From positions 1 through 13,989 of the forward strand of contig CBFDBC010000082.1 in assembly GCA_965602945.1 (NCBI GenBank): a stretch of 13,989 nt of DNA. Direction: 5' to 3'. Below, piece after piece: positions 6,536 through 13,841 of the stretch. The DNA is from JAUXEH01 sp965602945 (GTDB taxonomy: Bacteria > Acidobacteriota > Aminicenantia > Aminicenantales > Aminicenantaceae). Numbering within the stretch: position 1 is the stretch's first letter; the number at the start of each line of letters is the position of its first letter. Made by a program: the position numbers and the translations under genes. The notes beneath the pieces were generated by a model. That model did no database searches. It saw only the letters and a list, made by a program, of their open reading frames with translations, and was not told where the DNA came from.

Positions 6536-7442
6536 ATCCGGAAAGCTTCCGGATCAATTCGTAGGTCTTCTCCACGCCCGCTACTTCGACCGCCTCGGTA
6601 GCCATCTTCGCACCGTAGGCAGCTGCGGCGAAAGCATCGCCCCCGGCCCTCAGGCGTGCGACCGCAGCCGCGCACAGGACATCACCGCAGCCTGTGGTGT
6701 CGGACACCTTCTCTGCCTTCCGTGTGGGGATCAGCACGGATCTTTTAGAGGTCAGGACCTGCACTCCTTCACGGCCCCGGGTAGCGAAGACCGCCTTGGT
6801 ACCCCTCTCCCGGGCCAGGGCGGCCAGATGCTCCAGGTCCCTGTCCTCAAGCTTCTGCCCCGGTCCCCCCAAAAGGGACGCCACCTCGGCGGCGTTGGCC
6901 TGGATGTAATCCGCGCCCGCCGCCCACTCCTGCCACTCAGGGACCGGGCAGTATTCTCTTGGGACCTTCAGCCCCTTGGACAGGGGAAGGCTGTGAATGT
7001 CAAGCCAAATGGGGCAATCTGCCGCTTCCACCACCTTTTTCCAGTCCTCGAGGGTGATGTCATAGCCGGAGTTGACGACAAAGATGAGGAAGTCCAGCTG
7101 CCGGATATCGCGCAGGAGCCTCTGGGGATCGAGGGCCGGCACCACGGATTCCAGCACCTCCCGCCTTTCCCCTTTCCCGGGGTAATGAAGGTGGACCCTG
7201 TTCCCGGGCCCGGGAACCCTGGCCCATGTGCCTGTGCTCAGCGTGGTCCAGGTCCGGGTTGAGGCCTTGATCAGGGGAATGAGGTCCGCGCCGACATTGG
7301 TGTAGAGAGCGACATCCTGGCCCAGGCCGCACAGGGCCGCTGCTTGGTAGAGGATCCCTCCCAAGCCCTCGATAGCGTTCCCCGTCTCGGAGGTGATGAA
7401 GTCGTAGGTGATGGTCCCCAGAAGCCCGATTCTCTTCCCCAT
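6525..7442 (-). CDS. PfkB-family (ribokinase-like) sugar or nucleoside kinase
   Basis: A 305-residue protein of typical length for the PfkB/ribokinase fold, which transfers the ATP gamma-phosphate to a hydroxyl of a sugar or nucleoside. It shows an N-terminal strand KRIGLLGTITYD, the first PfkB signature region GLGGILYQAAALCGLG (with Gln33 where Asn is common), QANAAEVASLLGG before the C-terminal half, and the second signature DTTGCGD (248-254), where Asp254 is the catalytic base and the GCG turn forms the anion hole. I cannot assign the substrate. It starts 14 bases after the carB stop codon, so it is the third gene of a carA-carB-kinase operon; a role in nucleotide or sugar phosphate metabolism is possible but not shown. 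The Shine-Dalgarno is weak (AGAGAG). The last codons overlap the convergent secreted-protein gene by 11 bases. Confidence 0.85.
   Translation of the reverse strand: MGKRIGLLGTITYDFITSETGNAIEGLGGILYQAAALCGLGQDVALYTNVGADLIPLIKASTRTWTTLSTGTWARVPGPGNRVHLHYPGKGERREVLESVVPALDPQRLLRDIRQLDFLIFVVNSGYDITLEDWKKVVEAADCPIWLDIHSLPLSKGLKVPREYCPVPEWQEWAAGADYIQANAAEVASLLGGPGQKLEDRDLEHLAALARERGTKAVFATRGREGVQVLTSKRSVLIPTRKAEKVSDTTGCGDVLCAAAVARLRAGGDAFAAAAYGAKMATEAVEVAGVEKTYELIRKLSGSIS
6535..6555. repeat. Perfect 9-bp inverted repeat at the convergent gene junction
   Basis: GATCCGGAA (6535-6543) and TTCCGGATC (6547-6555) are exact inverted copies around a three-base loop. The hairpin starts at the last base of the stop codon of the rightward gene and lies inside the last codons of the leftward kinase gene. 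On the minus strand it is followed by TATTTCTTG, a weak T-rich tail; on the plus strand by AATTCG, with no T run. It may act as a two-way terminator or RNA-stabilising end. Confidence 0.5.
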
Positions 7443-7456
7443 GTCTCTCTAGGGAT

Positions 7457-10400
7457 TCAATATTCGTCCCAGGCTTTGACAGCCAGGTCGTCCTGCGCGT
7501 ATCGGGCGATGGCGTCAATGAAACGTTCCGCGAACTGCAGATTGGTGATGAGGGGAACGTTGAAGTCCACGGCCTTGCGGCGGATGATGTAGTCGTTGGT
7601 GAGTTCCACTTCCTCATGGCTCTTGGGGATGTTGATGATCAGGTCGAGCTTCCCTTCCTCGATGAAGGTCAGGATATTCGGCTCTCTTTTCTCCAGAGGC
7701 CAGTTCAGGATCTGGGAGGAGATGTTGTTGTATTTGAGGAAATCCGACGTCCCGCGGGTGGCGTAGAGGTTGAACCCCTGATCCTGCAGACGTTTGGCGT
7801 CCGGCAGGAACAGGGCCTTGCTCTCGAACGGTCCCGTCGAGAGCAGCACGTTCTTTTCCGGGTACTCGTATCCCACGGAGAGGAGTGCCAGTAGGAAAGC
7901 CTCCTCGAAACTGTCGCCGAGGCAGGCCACCTCGCCCGTGGAGGCCATCTCCACGCTCAGCACCGGATCGGCTCCCTTGATGCGTGTGAACGAGAACTGC
8001 GGAGCCTTGACCCCCACGTAGTCGAGTTCGAAGCAGGACTTGTCGATGGGGGGCATGTCGATCCCCATGATGAGCTTAGTGGCCAGGTCGATGAAGTTGA
8101 GTTTGAATATCTTGGAAACGAACGGGAACGACCGTGAGGCGCGCAGGTTGCATTCGATCACCTTCACCGTGTTCCCCTTGGCGATAAACTGGATGTTGAA
8201 GGGACCGTTGATCTCGAGCGCCCGGGCGATCTCGCGGCCGATCTTCTTCATGCGGCGCGTGGTCTCCAGGTATGTGCGCTGCGGAGGGAGGACCATGGTG
8301 GCGTCGCCCGAATGCACGCCCGCGTTCTCCACATGCTCGGTGATGGCATAGACAAAGAGTTCGCCGTTCTTGGCCACCGCATCCAGCTCGATCTCCTTGG
8401 CGTTCTCGATGAACTTGCTGATGACCACGGGGTATTCACGGCTGACCTCAGAGGCCTTGCTCAGGTAGCTCTTGAGCTCCCCGTCGTTCAGGGCCACGGA
8501 CATGGCTGCCCCGCTCAGCACATAGCTCGGCCGGATCAGCACCGGATAGCCGACGCTGTTGGCAAAGGCCTGGGCCTCTTCCAGGTCGGTCAGCTCCTTC
8601 CAATCGGGCTGATCCACGCCCAGCTCATCCAGCAGGGCGGAGAACTTGTGCCGGTTCTCGGCGCTGTCGATGCTCTCCGGCGAGGTGCCCAGTACGTTCA
8701 GGCCGTAATCCATACATTTCATAGCCAGGTTGTTGGGGATCTGCCCCCCCATAGAGATGATGATCCCGCGTGGATTTTCCTTCTCGTAGATGTTTGCCAC
8801 GGTTTCGAAACTCAGTTCATCGAAGTACAGCTTGTCGCAGATGTCGTAGTCCGTGCTCACGGTCTCGGGATTGTAGTTGATCATGAGCGTCCGGTAGCCC
8901 AGGTCGCGCAGGGTCAGCACGGCGTTGACGCAGCACCAGTCGAACTCCACCGAGGAACCGATGCGGTAGGATCCCGAACCCAGCACGATCACCTTGTTGG
9001 AGTCGTCGAATTCGATGTCGTCTTCTTCACCGCTGTAGGTCAGGTACAGGTAATTTGTCTGGGCCGGATACTCCGCCGCCAGCGTGTCTATCTGTTTGAC
9101 GGAGGGGACAATGCCGGCAGCCTTCCTACGCTCGCGCACTTCCAGTTTCTCGCACCCCAGTGACAGCGAGATCTGCTTGTCGGAGAAACCCAGGCGCTTG
9201 GCAGACCGGAGGATGTCTTCGGGAAGCTCGCTGCAGGAGTGTCCGCGCATGTCCTTTTCCATGTTCACGATGTTGCGGATCTTGTAGAGGAACCAGCGGT
9301 CTATCTGTGTCAGCTCGTGGATGCGGTCGATGTCCATGCTTCCGACCGCCTCGGCCACTGCGAAAACCCGCAGATCCGTGGGATTATTGAGCTCCTTCTC
9401 CAGTTCCGGGAAGGCGATGTCGTTGCACACCACGCCGTACATCCCCACCTGGAGCATGCGGATGGCCTTCTGGAGCGCCTCCTCGAAGGTGCGGCCGATG
9501 GACATGACCTCGCCCACGCTCTTCATCTCGCTCCCGATCTTCTTGGAGGCCCGCTTGAACTTGATGAGGTCCCAGCGCGGGATCTTGACCACCACATAAT
9601 CCAGGGCGGGCTCGAAACAGGCCATGGTCTTTTTGGTGATGGAGTTAGGCAGCTCGGTCAGCGAATAACCCAGGGCCAGCTTGGCCGCGATGTGTGCCAG
9701 GGGGTAACCGGTGGCCTTGGAGGCCAGGGCCGAGCTGCGGGACAGCCTCGGATTGACCTCGATGATGCGGTAGTCGTCGCTGCTCTTATCCAGGCCGAAC
9801 TGGATGTTGCACTCTCCCACGATCCCCAGGTGACGGATGACCTGTATGGAGATGTCCCGCAGCTTGTGATACTCATGGTTGGTGAGGGTCTGCGAGGGGG
9901 CTATCACGATGCTCTCACCGGTGTGGATCCCCATAGGATCGAAGTTCTCCATGTTGCAGACCGTGACGCAGTTATCGTGGCAGTCGCGCACTACCTCATA
10001 CTCGATCTCTTTCCAGCCACTCAGGTATTCCTCAATCAGGATCTGGTTGGTGAAGGAGAAGGCCTTGCGTGCCTGCGCCAGGAGCTCCTCGTCCGAGAAG
10101 GACAGCCCCGAACCCAGACCGCCCAGGGCATAGGCCACACGGGCCATGACCGGGTAGCCGATCTTTTGGGCTGCCTTCACCGCTTCCTCGGGTGAACGGA
10201 CGGCTACGCTGCGCGGTGTCTTGAGGCCGATCTCATCCAGGCGGTCAACGAAATGCTGGCGGTCCTCACAGTCGATGATGGCCTGGATCGAGGTGCCCAG
10301 CACCTGGACGCCGTGTTTGTCCAGCACGCCCTGCGCGTGCAGCTCGACGCCGCAGTTGAGGGCGGTCTGGCCTCCGAAGCCCAGCATGATGCCGTCGGGC

Positions 10401-10636
10401 TTCTCCTTGGCAATGACCTTTTCCACGAAGAAGGGTGTGAGCGGCAGGAAATAGATCTTGTCCGCCATCGCGTCCGAGGTCTGGATGGTGGCGATGTTGG
10501 GGTTGATCAGGACAACCCGGATGCCCTCCTCTCGCAGGGCCTTGATGGCCTGGCTCCCCGAGTAGTCGAACTCGCCGGCCTGGCCGATCTTGAGCGCCCC
10601 GCTCCCCAGTAGGACGACCTTTTCCGGCTTGTTCAT
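7457..10636 (-). CDS. carB: Carbamoyl-phosphate synthase large subunit
   Basis: A full-length 1059-residue CarB, which makes carbamoyl phosphate from bicarbonate, glutamine-derived ammonia and two ATP for the pyrimidine and arginine pathways. The two homologous synthetase halves are complete. The N half has GQAGEFDYSGSQAIKAL, GGQTALNCGVEL, ALGGLGSG, GWKEIEYEVVRD and IIEVNPRLSRSSALASKATG (about 292-310). The C half has GSGSYRIGSSVEFDWC, INYNPETVSTDYD, RPSYVLSGAAM and KVIECNLRASRSFPFVSK. A C-terminal MGS-like regulatory domain follows (ATRGTSDFL, LDLIINIPKS, YIIRRKAVDFNVPLITN). Several of these segments match the Bacteroidota and eukaryotic (CAD/CPS1) form rather than E. coli CarB; this is from recall. 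The start overlaps the carA stop (ATGA at 10636-10633), and GGAG lies 11 bases upstream. The kinase gene follows after 14 bases. Confidence 0.97.
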   Translation of the reverse strand: MNKPEKVVLLGSGALKIGQAGEFDYSGSQAIKALREEGIRVVLINPNIATIQTSDAMADKIYFLPLTPFFVEKVIAKEKPDGIMLGFGGQTALNCGVELHAQGVLDKHGVQVLGTSIQAIIDCEDRQHFVDRLDEIGLKTPRSVAVRSPEEAVKAAQKIGYPVMARVAYALGGLGSGLSFSDEELLAQARKAFSFTNQILIEEYLSGWKEIEYEVVRDCHDNCVTVCNMENFDPMGIHTGESIVIAPSQTLTNHEYHKLRDISIQVIRHLGIVGECNIQFGLDKSSDDYRIIEVNPRLSRSSALASKATGYPLAHIAAKLALGYSLTELPNSITKKTMACFEPALDYVVVKIPRWDLIKFKRASKKIGSEMKSVGEVMSIGRTFEEALQKAIRMLQVGMYGVVCNDIAFPELEKELNNPTDLRVFAVAEAVGSMDIDRIHELTQIDRWFLYKIRNIVNMEKDMRGHSCSELPEDILRSAKRLGFSDKQISLSLGCEKLEVRERRKAAGIVPSVKQIDTLAAEYPAQTNYLYLTYSGEEDDIEFDDSNKVIVLGSGSYRIGSSVEFDWCCVNAVLTLRDLGYRTLMINYNPETVSTDYDICDKLYFDELSFETVANIYEKENPRGIIISMGGQIPNNLAMKCMDYGLNVLGTSPESIDSAENRHKFSALLDELGVDQPDWKELTDLEEAQAFANSVGYPVLIRPSYVLSGAAMSVALNDGELKSYLSKASEVSREYPVVISKFIENAKEIELDAVAKNGELFVYAITEHVENAGVHSGDATMVLPPQRTYLETTRRMKKIGREIARALEINGPFNIQFIAKGNTVKVIECNLRASRSFPFVSKIFKLNFIDLATKLIMGIDMPPIDKSCFELDYVGVKAPQFSFTRIKGADPVLSVEMASTGEVACLGDSFEEAFLLALLSVGYEYPEKNVLLSTGPFESKALFLPDAKRLQDQGFNLYATRGTSDFLKYNNISSQILNWPLEKREPNILTFIEEGKLDLIINIPKSHEEVELTNDYIIRRKAVDFNVPLITNLQFAERFIDAIARYAQDDLAVKAWDEY

Positions 10637-11700
10637 CTCTTGATTTTCTCCAGGAAAAGGTCGAACAGAAATGTGGTGTCCACCGGCCCCGGTGTGTGCT
10701 CGGGGTGGAACTGGACCGACATGAAGGGCTTTGCGATGTGCCGGATACCCTCGTTGGTGTCGTCATTGACATTCGTGAACCACGGCTCCCAGCCCTCGGG
10801 CAGCGAGTCCGTGTCCACCGCATACCCGTGGTTCTGGGAGGTGATGTAGCAGCGCTTGGTCCCCTCTTTGAGGCAGGGCTGGTTCTGGCTGCGGTGCCCG
10901 TACTTGAGCTTGTAGGTGTCGGCCCCGGCCGCCAGGGCCAGGATCTGGTTGCCCAGGCAGATGCCGAAGGTGGGGACCTCCTGATCCAGACATTTCTTGA
11001 CTGAGGCCACGGTCTCGGCGCACATCTTGGGGTCGCCCGGCCCATTGGAGATCAGGATCCCGTCGAAGTCCAGGCCCGAGAAGTCGAAATCGCAGGGAAC
11101 GCGCAGCACACGGCAGCCTCGCCGGATGAGGGAGCGCATGATGTTGGACTTGGCCCCGCAGTCGATGACCACGATGCCGGGACCGCCTCCTTCATTGTAG
11201 ACCACCGGTTCCTTGATCGTGACCCTGGTGATCAGGTTTTCCTGGTTGGGGTCGTAGAATCCGACATCCTCATCATTGAACACCACCTTGCCCAGCATGG
11301 TGCCTTTTTCCCGCAGGCGCTTGGTGAGCGCCCGGGTGTCGATTCCGGTCAGTGCCGGGATGTTTTCCGACTTGAGCCAGTCGCCCAGGCTCTGTACGGC
11401 GTTCCAATGACTGTAATCCCGCGAATAATCGGACACGATGAGGGCGGTGATGTGGATGCGGTCTGACTCGAAGCTGCCGGGCAGGCCGTATTCGCTGGTT
11501 TTGGCCGGCACGCCGTAGTTTCCGATCAGGGGGTAGGTGAGGGTCAGGATCTGTCCGGTGTAGGAGGGATCGGTGAGCGTTTCCACGTATCCCACCATGC
11601 CGGTGTTGAAAACCACTTCGCCGGCCGCTGAAGATTCTGCGCCGAATGAATATCCCCTGTACTCTGTGCCGTCCTCGAGGACCAGGATGGCTTCTGTCAT
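10633..11700 (-). CDS. carA: Carbamoyl-phosphate synthase small (glutaminase) subunit
   Basis: A 355-residue CarA, the glutamine amidotransferase subunit that hydrolyses glutamine and channels ammonia to CarB. The N-terminal CarA-specific domain has LVLEDGTEYRGYSFG, GEVVFNTGMVGY, TDPSYTGQIL and TYPLIGNYGVP. The class I glutamine amidotransferase domain begins near residue 175 and shows ISNGPGDP, the nucleophile elbow FGICLGNQ (Cys248) and VQFHPEHTPGP (His332, Glu334). The elbow has Asn where E. coli-type enzymes have His (GHQ); I recall this Asn in Bacteroidota CarA, so it is probably lineage-typical. YKLKYGHR and TSQNHGYAVDTDSLP also resemble the CAD form. The Shine-Dalgarno before the ATG at 11700 is weak. 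The stop overlaps the carB start by four bases, so the two are translationally coupled. Confidence 0.96.
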   Translation of the reverse strand: MTEAILVLEDGTEYRGYSFGAESSAAGEVVFNTGMVGYVETLTDPSYTGQILTLTYPLIGNYGVPAKTSEYGLPGSFESDRIHITALIVSDYSRDYSHWNAVQSLGDWLKSENIPALTGIDTRALTKRLREKGTMLGKVVFNDEDVGFYDPNQENLITRVTIKEPVVYNEGGGPGIVVIDCGAKSNIMRSLIRRGCRVLRVPCDFDFSGLDFDGILISNGPGDPKMCAETVASVKKCLDQEVPTFGICLGNQILALAAGADTYKLKYGHRSQNQPCLKEGTKRCYITSQNHGYAVDTDSLPEGWEPWFTNVNDDTNEGIRHIAKPFMSVQFHPEHTPGPVDTTFLFDLFLEKIKR

Positions 11701-11727
11701 GTAATCATGTCGCTCAGGTTTTTAAGA

Positions 11728-11756
11728 CTTATAGCACACGGCGGCAAATAAGGGAA
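11728..11756 (-). promoter_or_regulatory. Possible promoter of the carA-carB-kinase operon
   Basis: On the minus strand TTCCCT (11756-11751) and TATAAG (11733-11728, five of six -10 consensus bases) are separated by 17 bases. Transcription would start near 11721, about 20 bases before the carA ATG, leaving no room for a long leader or attenuator. The -35 box is poor (three of six), so read-through from the VWA gene upstream is an alternative. Confidence 0.35.
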
Positions 11757-11791
11757 GGAGAATTTGTGACCGCCTGCAGTTCCTTGCTATT

Positions 11792-13750
11792 TTATCTGAT
11801 CCCGAGAGATCTGCTGGCCCGCGATTCCGTTCCGGTTACGGATTCATGGGCGACAGTCTCGAGGATGTATTCCATCGGCTCGAGCTCCGGAAGGTCGATC
11901 TCCAGAAGATAGGCTGTCCCGGTCGTGTGGGTTACATCGAGCAGACTGAAGTCGAGGGACCGGCGTTTTCCGGAAGCTTGTTCGATCAAAAACAGGGAGA
12001 GCTCGACATCGGATCCCCAGGTCCCGGCCACGATCGTCCGGACCACGGCCCGGAGGCTGCGGGTTTCCCGTGGAAGCTCTCCCATCAGAGGGGCGAGCCG
12101 CTCGGCCTGGAAAGGGTAGATCCGGTTCAGGGATGAGGCTGAATCACTCTGATCCCGGCGTCCTTCCTCAGAGATCCTGAGATAGCCGGCATTCGCCTCA
12201 GGCACAAGAAGCATGGGAGGGAACACCCTGACACCCCGGGCGATCGCCGGCTGGATCTTCACCGAGGATGCTGCCACGGCTCCGCTTCCGGACTTCAGGT
12301 TCCTGATCACCACGCGGCATTGATATGCACCAGGTTCCAGAGATGATAAGGCGTACAGCAAGAATCTCTTTTGTGGGAGAGTGGAATAATTTATCTCTCC
12401 CTTGAGGGAGGCCACGATGGAATTCCTCTGGTCGAAGATCATTGTCACGATCTCCGCCCGCCCCGAGGCGGCATCGACACTCCGCCGCGGAGGGATCTCC
12501 GCCAGTATCATCAGGTTGGACCGGGGGGCATCGGAGCAGGGAAGGGCGATCATGGAGAAACCCGGCGTGTTCTCCAGCCGGGTGCGGTCGCTCAGGGCCA
12601 ATTCGAGAAGGTGGAGCTGCTTCTCAACGTGGCTGAATTCTGAAAAAGGCTTGGGATTGAAATAGCCCGCCTGCGCATGCACCACACACCCCGTCCGATT
12701 GACCTCGACCTTGATGTCATGGAATTTCCCGTCCGTTCGCTCATCGATGGTGTAGCCCAAAACATAGTAGCTGCCCGTGGCATTCTGGATCGACTCGGAG
12801 ATCTCCTTATATGAAGTGACATCCCTGAAATACATCCCCCCCGACACTTCGGAGACCATCTGCAGGGAATGGTCTCCCCGCTGCCCGTGCTCCTGAAAAT
12901 GTGCCCGGGTTCCCAGGGTGTTGATAGTGTATACCGGGCTGCTGGACGAGGCCAGCTCCTTGGTCATGTCATCGAAAAGCACGCGGATCCCGGGATCGAT
13001 CTTGGCCATCCCCTCCGGGGTATTGTAAAGCTTGTCATACAGAAACTCCCGGGAGATCCCGGAGGAAAACAGGATGATGTGCTTGAAGCCGGCGATGCTC
13101 CTCAGGGCCATAGCTAACTCTTTCATGTCCTGCGCGAACTGCCGTATCTTCATTTTTATGAATTCCACGCTGGGATCTTCGATCTCCGGAACCGGCATCT
13201 CCAGCTCGGCCGCGAAGTCGTTCAAGGTCATCGAGGTGAGTCCCCTTGCTTTCCCCACCCGTGCGGCGATCTTCGCGTGGTTTTGGGTAAGGAATTCGTG
13301 CATGACCAGCCCGTGATTCTGCGAATAGGTGAGCAGGGCGATCTCGTCCGCGGGCAGGAGCTGGGTCTCGATAAAATGCAGTGCCGCTTTCTTGGCCTGC
13401 CTCATCCCCGGCAGGTCGTTGCGGAACAGGTCGACGATGAGGAAGAACTTCCGGTTCGTCCGCAGGGAACCGACCTTGGAAACCGGAACGGGTGTTTCTG
13501 TCAGCGTCTCCTCGACCTGTGTGGTCTTCTGAGGCAAAAGGTGGCTTTCGAAATCGGTGATGCTCTGTGGTCGGCCGTTGTCGTAGAGGACAAAATCGGA
13601 GGCCTGCAGATCGGTGACCGGATTTCCCTGCGGGTCCGTCACATACACCTGGATGAGCTTGAGGGTGACCGTGACTTCATGCTGGAGTTCTTGGGCGGCA
13701 GGGAGGTGGATAAACCACAGCACGCTGAGAAAACATGCGATCGCTCTCAT
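11792..13750 (-). CDS. Secreted VWA-domain protein, 'VWFA-related Acidobacterial domain' type
   Basis: A 652-residue protein starting at the ATG at 13750, which begins a signal peptide MRAIACFLSVLWFIHLPAAQ. The frame is open for 69 more codons upstream, but that part overlaps the promoter and the preceding gene and looks non-coding. Residues 24-70 (EVTVTLKLIQVYVTDPQGNP, then VTDLQASDFVLYDNG) are the hallmark opening of the TIGR03436-like family abundant in Acidobacteriota. The VWA domain spans about 100-330 (KFFLIVDLFRND, DEIALLTYSQ, FKHIILFSSGISRE, TGSYYVLGYTIDE after it). The metal-site motif normally DxSxS reads D107-L-F-R-N here, so metal binding is doubtful. The C-terminal 280 residues are beta-rich and unassigned. 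A role in the cell envelope or extracellular adhesion is inferred from the family only. The stop lies 91 bases before carA. Confidence 0.85.
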   Translation of the reverse strand: MRAIACFLSVLWFIHLPAAQELQHEVTVTLKLIQVYVTDPQGNPVTDLQASDFVLYDNGRPQSITDFESHLLPQKTTQVEETLTETPVPVSKVGSLRTNRKFFLIVDLFRNDLPGMRQAKKAALHFIETQLLPADEIALLTYSQNHGLVMHEFLTQNHAKIAARVGKARGLTSMTLNDFAAELEMPVPEIEDPSVEFIKMKIRQFAQDMKELAMALRSIAGFKHIILFSSGISREFLYDKLYNTPEGMAKIDPGIRVLFDDMTKELASSSSPVYTINTLGTRAHFQEHGQRGDHSLQMVSEVSGGMYFRDVTSYKEISESIQNATGSYYVLGYTIDERTDGKFHDIKVEVNRTGCVVHAQAGYFNPKPFSEFSHVEKQLHLLELALSDRTRLENTPGFSMIALPCSDAPRSNLMILAEIPPRRSVDAASGRAEIVTMIFDQRNSIVASLKGEINYSTLPQKRFLLYALSSLEPGAYQCRVVIRNLKSGSGAVAASSVKIQPAIARGVRVFPPMLLVPEANAGYLRISEEGRRDQSDSASSLNRIYPFQAERLAPLMGELPRETRSLRAVVRTIVAGTWGSDVELSLFLIEQASGKRRSLDFSLLDVTHTTGTAYLLEIDLPELEPMEYILETVAHESVTGTESRASRSLGIR

Positions 13751-13767
13751 GGTGAAAGACCCATCAT
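13747..13767 (-). other. Leader mini-ORF overlapping the VWA gene start
   Basis: On the minus strand ATG-ATG-GGT-CTT-TCA-CCA-TGA encodes Met-Met-Gly-Leu-Ser-Pro. Its stop overlaps the VWA protein start codon as ATGA (13750-13747). The only good Shine-Dalgarno in the area, AGGAG at 13774-13770, lies two and five bases from the two ATGs of the mini-ORF but 19 bases from the VWA ATG. Ribosomes would therefore load on the mini-ORF and restart on the main gene. An alternative is that an old one-base indel separated the original start from the gene. Confidence 0.45.
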
Positions 13768-13800
13768 CGCTCCTGAAACCCCCTTGTATTCCGTAAGCTA

Positions 13801-13830
13801 AAGGTAGCACGACAGGATCTTGGGTGTCAA
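13801..13830 (-). promoter_or_regulatory. Predicted promoter of the VWA-protein gene
   Basis: On the minus strand a perfect -35 box TTGACA (13830-13825) is followed after 18 bases by TACCTT (13806-13801), which keeps the most conserved -10 positions (T1, A2, T6). It lies in the 91-base gap between the stop of the preceding gene and the VWA start, and would give a leader of about 45 bases containing the mini-ORF. Confidence 0.45.
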
Positions 13831-13841
13831 TGCTCTTCGAG

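Noticed and set aside
8312..9163. Plus-strand open frames inside carB (for example 283 codons)
   Set aside because: They are antisense to a full-length, highly conserved CarB and show the His/Val/Asp-rich composition typical of reverse-strand shadows.
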